This document shows positions 30,501-31,817 of a stretch of 31,817 nucleotides of DNA, piece after piece. Each line of letters opens with the position of its first letter. Positions within the stretch are counted from its first letter, which is position 1. Under the pieces are notes generated by a model. That model saw nothing but the letters and a program-made list of their open reading frames with translations. It had not been told where the DNA came from and did no database searches. Source of the DNA: Paulinella micropora (lineage: Eukaryota; Cercozoa; Imbricatea; Euglyphida); the NCBI GenBank assembly GCA_009731375.1, contig BJOX01000007.1, positions 645,264-677,080 of the forward strand, read 5' to 3'. A program made the position numbers and the translations under genes.

Positions 30501-31480
30501 TCTCCGGTTGCCATGTTGCCCTCAAACAAGGCCGCTATACCTGGCGTCATGACTCTGTGCTCTGCACTATTGAAGCTCCCCTTCAAAAACACATCGAGAG
30601 CCATAACAAACGCTCCCCTATAGACCAAAATGAATCAAAGTCTATGTTTGTGAAAGAGGGCGAGCAGAAGCCTAAGAGACAGTCATTTCATCGACCATCC
30701 CTGCTTGACACTGCAAACGATTGGCAACTCCAAACCCAATACACCGGTTCTGAGCAAGCCTTTCCTGTCCACATTTGTGTCACTGACCTCCGCCCCGATA
30801 TCGTTGTCTGGTCACTGTCTACCAAGATATGTATTCTGATCGAGCTAACGTGCCCGGTCGAGGAAAACATCCTTGACGCACGAGCCTACAAGACCAACCG
30901 ATACAACAAGCTCAAATCTCAAATCGAGGACAACGGATGGACCTGCCACCTTCGACCAATCGAATGCGGGGCTCGCGGCATGGTATCGTTCTCTGTTCAT
31001 CGATGTTTCCGCGCCTTGGGTTTTTCCCATCCCCAATCCAAATCCCTTTGCTTCAAGCTATCCTCCTGCGTAGCTCGTTGCTCTTTTGCGATTTATCGCT
31101 CCTGTGCAGTCAAAAATTGGACTAATCTTCCTCTAGTCCGTATTGGTGACTGCATTCCATCATAGCCGTCCAGTGTTGCATAGCCCGGGCTAGGTCCCTG
31201 CGGGGGTTTAGGCCTCATACAATGTCATCATTGTAGCTTGCGCAAGCTTACGGTGCTCAAAACACTTGGACTAACGGCTTCCTTTTCTTTCTCTTCTTCC
31301 TTATCCTCCCACTCTCCATTCCTAGATTGCCTTTTTCTTCAACGTCCTTCCTCCTCTTCTTTTTCCAGAACACAGTCTACCCGTGATTCCCATCCCGGAC
31401 ACATGCACAGTACACAAATTATTGTTTGATGTGAAACTGCGTTCCTTTGCAAGGACTACATTCCTTTGCGACATCTCATC
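27584..31480 (+). mobile_element. Non-LTR retrotransposon (LINE) with RLE-type endonuclease, about 3.9 kb
   Basis: A nearly complete element with a 117-bp 5' leader before the open frame, one ORF, and a 315-bp 3' UTR ending in CATCTC followed by ATC(TATC)-like DNA. It lacks an apurinic endonuclease domain. Its C-terminal restriction-like endonuclease places it with the R2, R4, NeSL and Hero-like groups; I cannot decide between them by eye. Both outer boundaries of the tandem pair (26937 and 31480) lie in TATC-type repeats, which suggests microsatellite-directed insertion or a microsatellite tail. The truncated neighbour upstream makes a head-to-tail array, an arrangement that also mimics long terminal repeats. 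Confidence 0.85.
27701..31165 (+). CDS. LINE polyprotein: reverse transcriptase, CCHC knuckle, restriction-like endonuclease
   Basis: Open from the codon after TAA (27698-27700) to TAG (31163-31165), 1154 codons. The first in-frame ATG is only at 28586, far inside. Upstream codons still look coding, so initiation may be non-AUG, as discussed for R2-group elements. Reverse transcriptase motifs in order: P-G-R-D-G-I-S (about 28690), Y-R-P-I-A-L-T-S (about 28860), W-I-D-L-Q-N-A-F (29068), F-Q-G-C-C-I-S-P-L-L-F-N (29247) and Y-A-D-D-L (29390, catalytic). Then C-x2-C-x7-H-x4-C (30460-30512), R-Y-T-W-R-H-D-S-V-L, and the nuclease R-P-D-I-V-V-W...I-E-L-T-C-P...R-Y-N-K (30790-30910). There is no frameshift or internal stop, so the element is young and possibly active. 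It has dozens of Gln codons, none of them TAG or TAA. Confidence 0.85.
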   Translation, partial: VTKTTCENLPTHRYSLRSGRRHPPSACSAPPEPPGEDFAHVHPYEDLSGLLEKKSPKAHVHPDYKSQPGIINLDSTHCVDAETYSHFVHRTRSAPKEPTERRKRLVLPSTPSEWKGIEEELQSALPLILPSSLIKCLSCDEAVAKFERYLYDFISQRVTKTQEQTHERKNRHVIRLQTELTQNRQQKLIQKRHLRDLKRAGSIPAAVAKSLQKTWRVLLKTGNRLRRRLKEATLSSAQRQANTRFRTDPHKFAKNLFHPPSTQTTSSLSKENCDSYFPNLYKDANREQTYVPLPEMNRPPLPTVPFDLKPPSFLETKRSVFAKRNGAAPGRDGISYLVYKRLPTALLFLHKLIVKCWTTDVANSWAQAAISLLHKDGDPLQASNYRPIALTSCSGKVFFSLWSKRLESFLLDNKYFDRAKQKGFLRNVAGCPEHIATTKATIRNAKDHYRQLVIAWIDLQNAFGSVNHNLIQFALWWYHVPPMFARIIFLYYELLVATIEGKDWSSEPFVFAVGVFQGCCISPLLFNIVFNLLLDLLSSLTKNNGYHFKHKTSTDEVIVHEAAYADDLKLHCRSPKHCQSSINMIDKFLSWSRTMAAKPPKCKSLAFKYWTKADDYKGLKRLLPISFPPFDPALTITGKPIDFIADKPFKDLGWIVYHDLSENEQRAAIQKKFILSMQAIDSCSINGFMKFWLYQHYAVQSLAWPFLIYDLCLSFAKTLEKIATRFLKKWANIYKRALVSCLYRPRSKFGLQLQSIVSFYQRLQINRAQMLKYCPDKHLSSIYAMNLTKHETFRTIWKPEPVLEKLEAQVDFEFKHRGQSDHLGLGHGRYPKEHSITDRKDRVLELAAETILETTTVHDMDKAMQGCFLRFEDACPFDLSWARLIGTRNPRLISWVINASTNSVITPDLRRLWGIIPNNKCALCSGQAHLCHILSGCHVALKQGRYTWRHDSVLCTIEAPLQKHIESHNKRSPIDQNESKSMFVKEGEQKPKRQSFHRPSLLDTANDWQLQTQYTGSEQAFPVHICVTDLRPDIVVWSLSTKICILIELTCPVEENILDARAYKTNRYNKLKSQIEDNGWTCHLRPIECGARGMVSFSVHRCFRALGFSHPQSKSLCFKLSSCVARCSFAIYRSCAVKNWTNLPLVRIGDCIPS

Positions 31481-31817
31481 TATCTATATATCTATCTATC
31501 TCTCCTTTTTCTGACATTAGTCGATATCTCATCAGTTGATCTCATCACTTACGGAGTGAACCAAGGCCACTTGAGGTGTCACTGACCCTCCCTTGGGCTT
31601 GGTTTTTGACATGGGTGCCATCTGTCGACAGACAGAGAATTAGGGGATGGTGTGGGTGCTGGGCCCGTGGTGGGGTGCCTTATGCGTGCCTAGCCATACG
31701 CCTATAAGTCATATGCCGAAATAGCGACGGGAAGCACAATCCTGTTCCCTCAGGGTGCCCTTTCTCGCTTGTTGAGCCCGGAATAAAACCCACAGTGCTC
31801 TGTCGGTTTATACTAGA
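31481..31817. other. Flank after the LINE, no gene seen
   Basis: Starts with TATC-like repeats (31476-31502), then the block shared with 24514-24545 in reverse orientation (31504-31532), then unique DNA with an AATAAA at 31783. No frame of note. Confidence 0.5.

Noticed and set aside
27701-31165. UAG decoded as sense in the LINE
   Set aside because: No internal TAG or TAA in over 1100 codons, and the frame ends in TAG just before a structured 3' UTR.
26937-31480. LTR retrotransposon with 647-bp LTRs
   Set aside because: The repeated ends contain the C-terminal coding part of the ORF, and the protein has LINE reverse transcriptase, a CCHC knuckle and RLE, without protease, integrase or primer-binding site.

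Overview
The window is eukaryotic nuclear DNA, probably from a protist or alga. It has a small intron with a clean GT..AG and matching phase (1576-1657), long intergenic spacers, a non-LTR retrotransposon, F-box and kelch genes, and an extreme load of tri-, tetra- and pentanucleotide repeats. I cannot name the species. Several gene families (Cys/His repeats reminiscent of EsV-1-7 joined to a Vsr-like nuclease domain, BspA-type DUF285, FkbM methyltransferase, F-box and kelch) recur in giant viruses and in algae that carry their remnants, so an endogenous-virus contribution is possible but not shown. Ten-base N runs next to homopolymers, and frameshifts that mostly sit in G, C, A or T runs, suggest an assembly with homopolymer-length errors.

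Layout. 1-256: a 188-bp-period repeat. 322-1908: a two-exon gene with a SAP motif and a RanBP2-type zinc finger. 2119-3311: a spacer with copies of a dispersed hairpin element. 3312-6414: a Cys/His-repeat plus nuclease gene whose 3' half is duplicated in tandem (947 bp, 22-bp filler), followed by a third nuclease fragment (6480-6699). 7026-7482: (TAAA)n arrays with a duplicated cassette. 7726-9618 (minus): two F-box paralogues, one intact and one decayed. 9753-11240: CA/GT minisatellites and an unusual array of nine hairpins. 11531-12479: two small hypothetical genes. 12853-13602: a kelch-repeat protein. 13819-21173 (minus): FkbM methyltransferase, an unknown Cys-containing protein, a large protein with weak kinase-like motifs, and a DUF285 protein. 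All four carry in-frame UAG/UAA codons inside otherwise continuous frames. 21821-26936: almost pure microsatellite, built from arrays that alternate with short locally repeated cassettes. 26937-31480: an RLE-type LINE, full length or nearly so, preceded head-to-tail by a 647-bp 3' piece of a near-identical copy, with (TCTA)n-like DNA on both outer sides.

The genes do not form an obvious pathway. The main points of interest are the Cys/His-nuclease gene and its duplication, the cluster of in-frame stop codons in minus-strand genes, the hairpin array, the cassette/microsatellite architecture, and the LINE arrangement.
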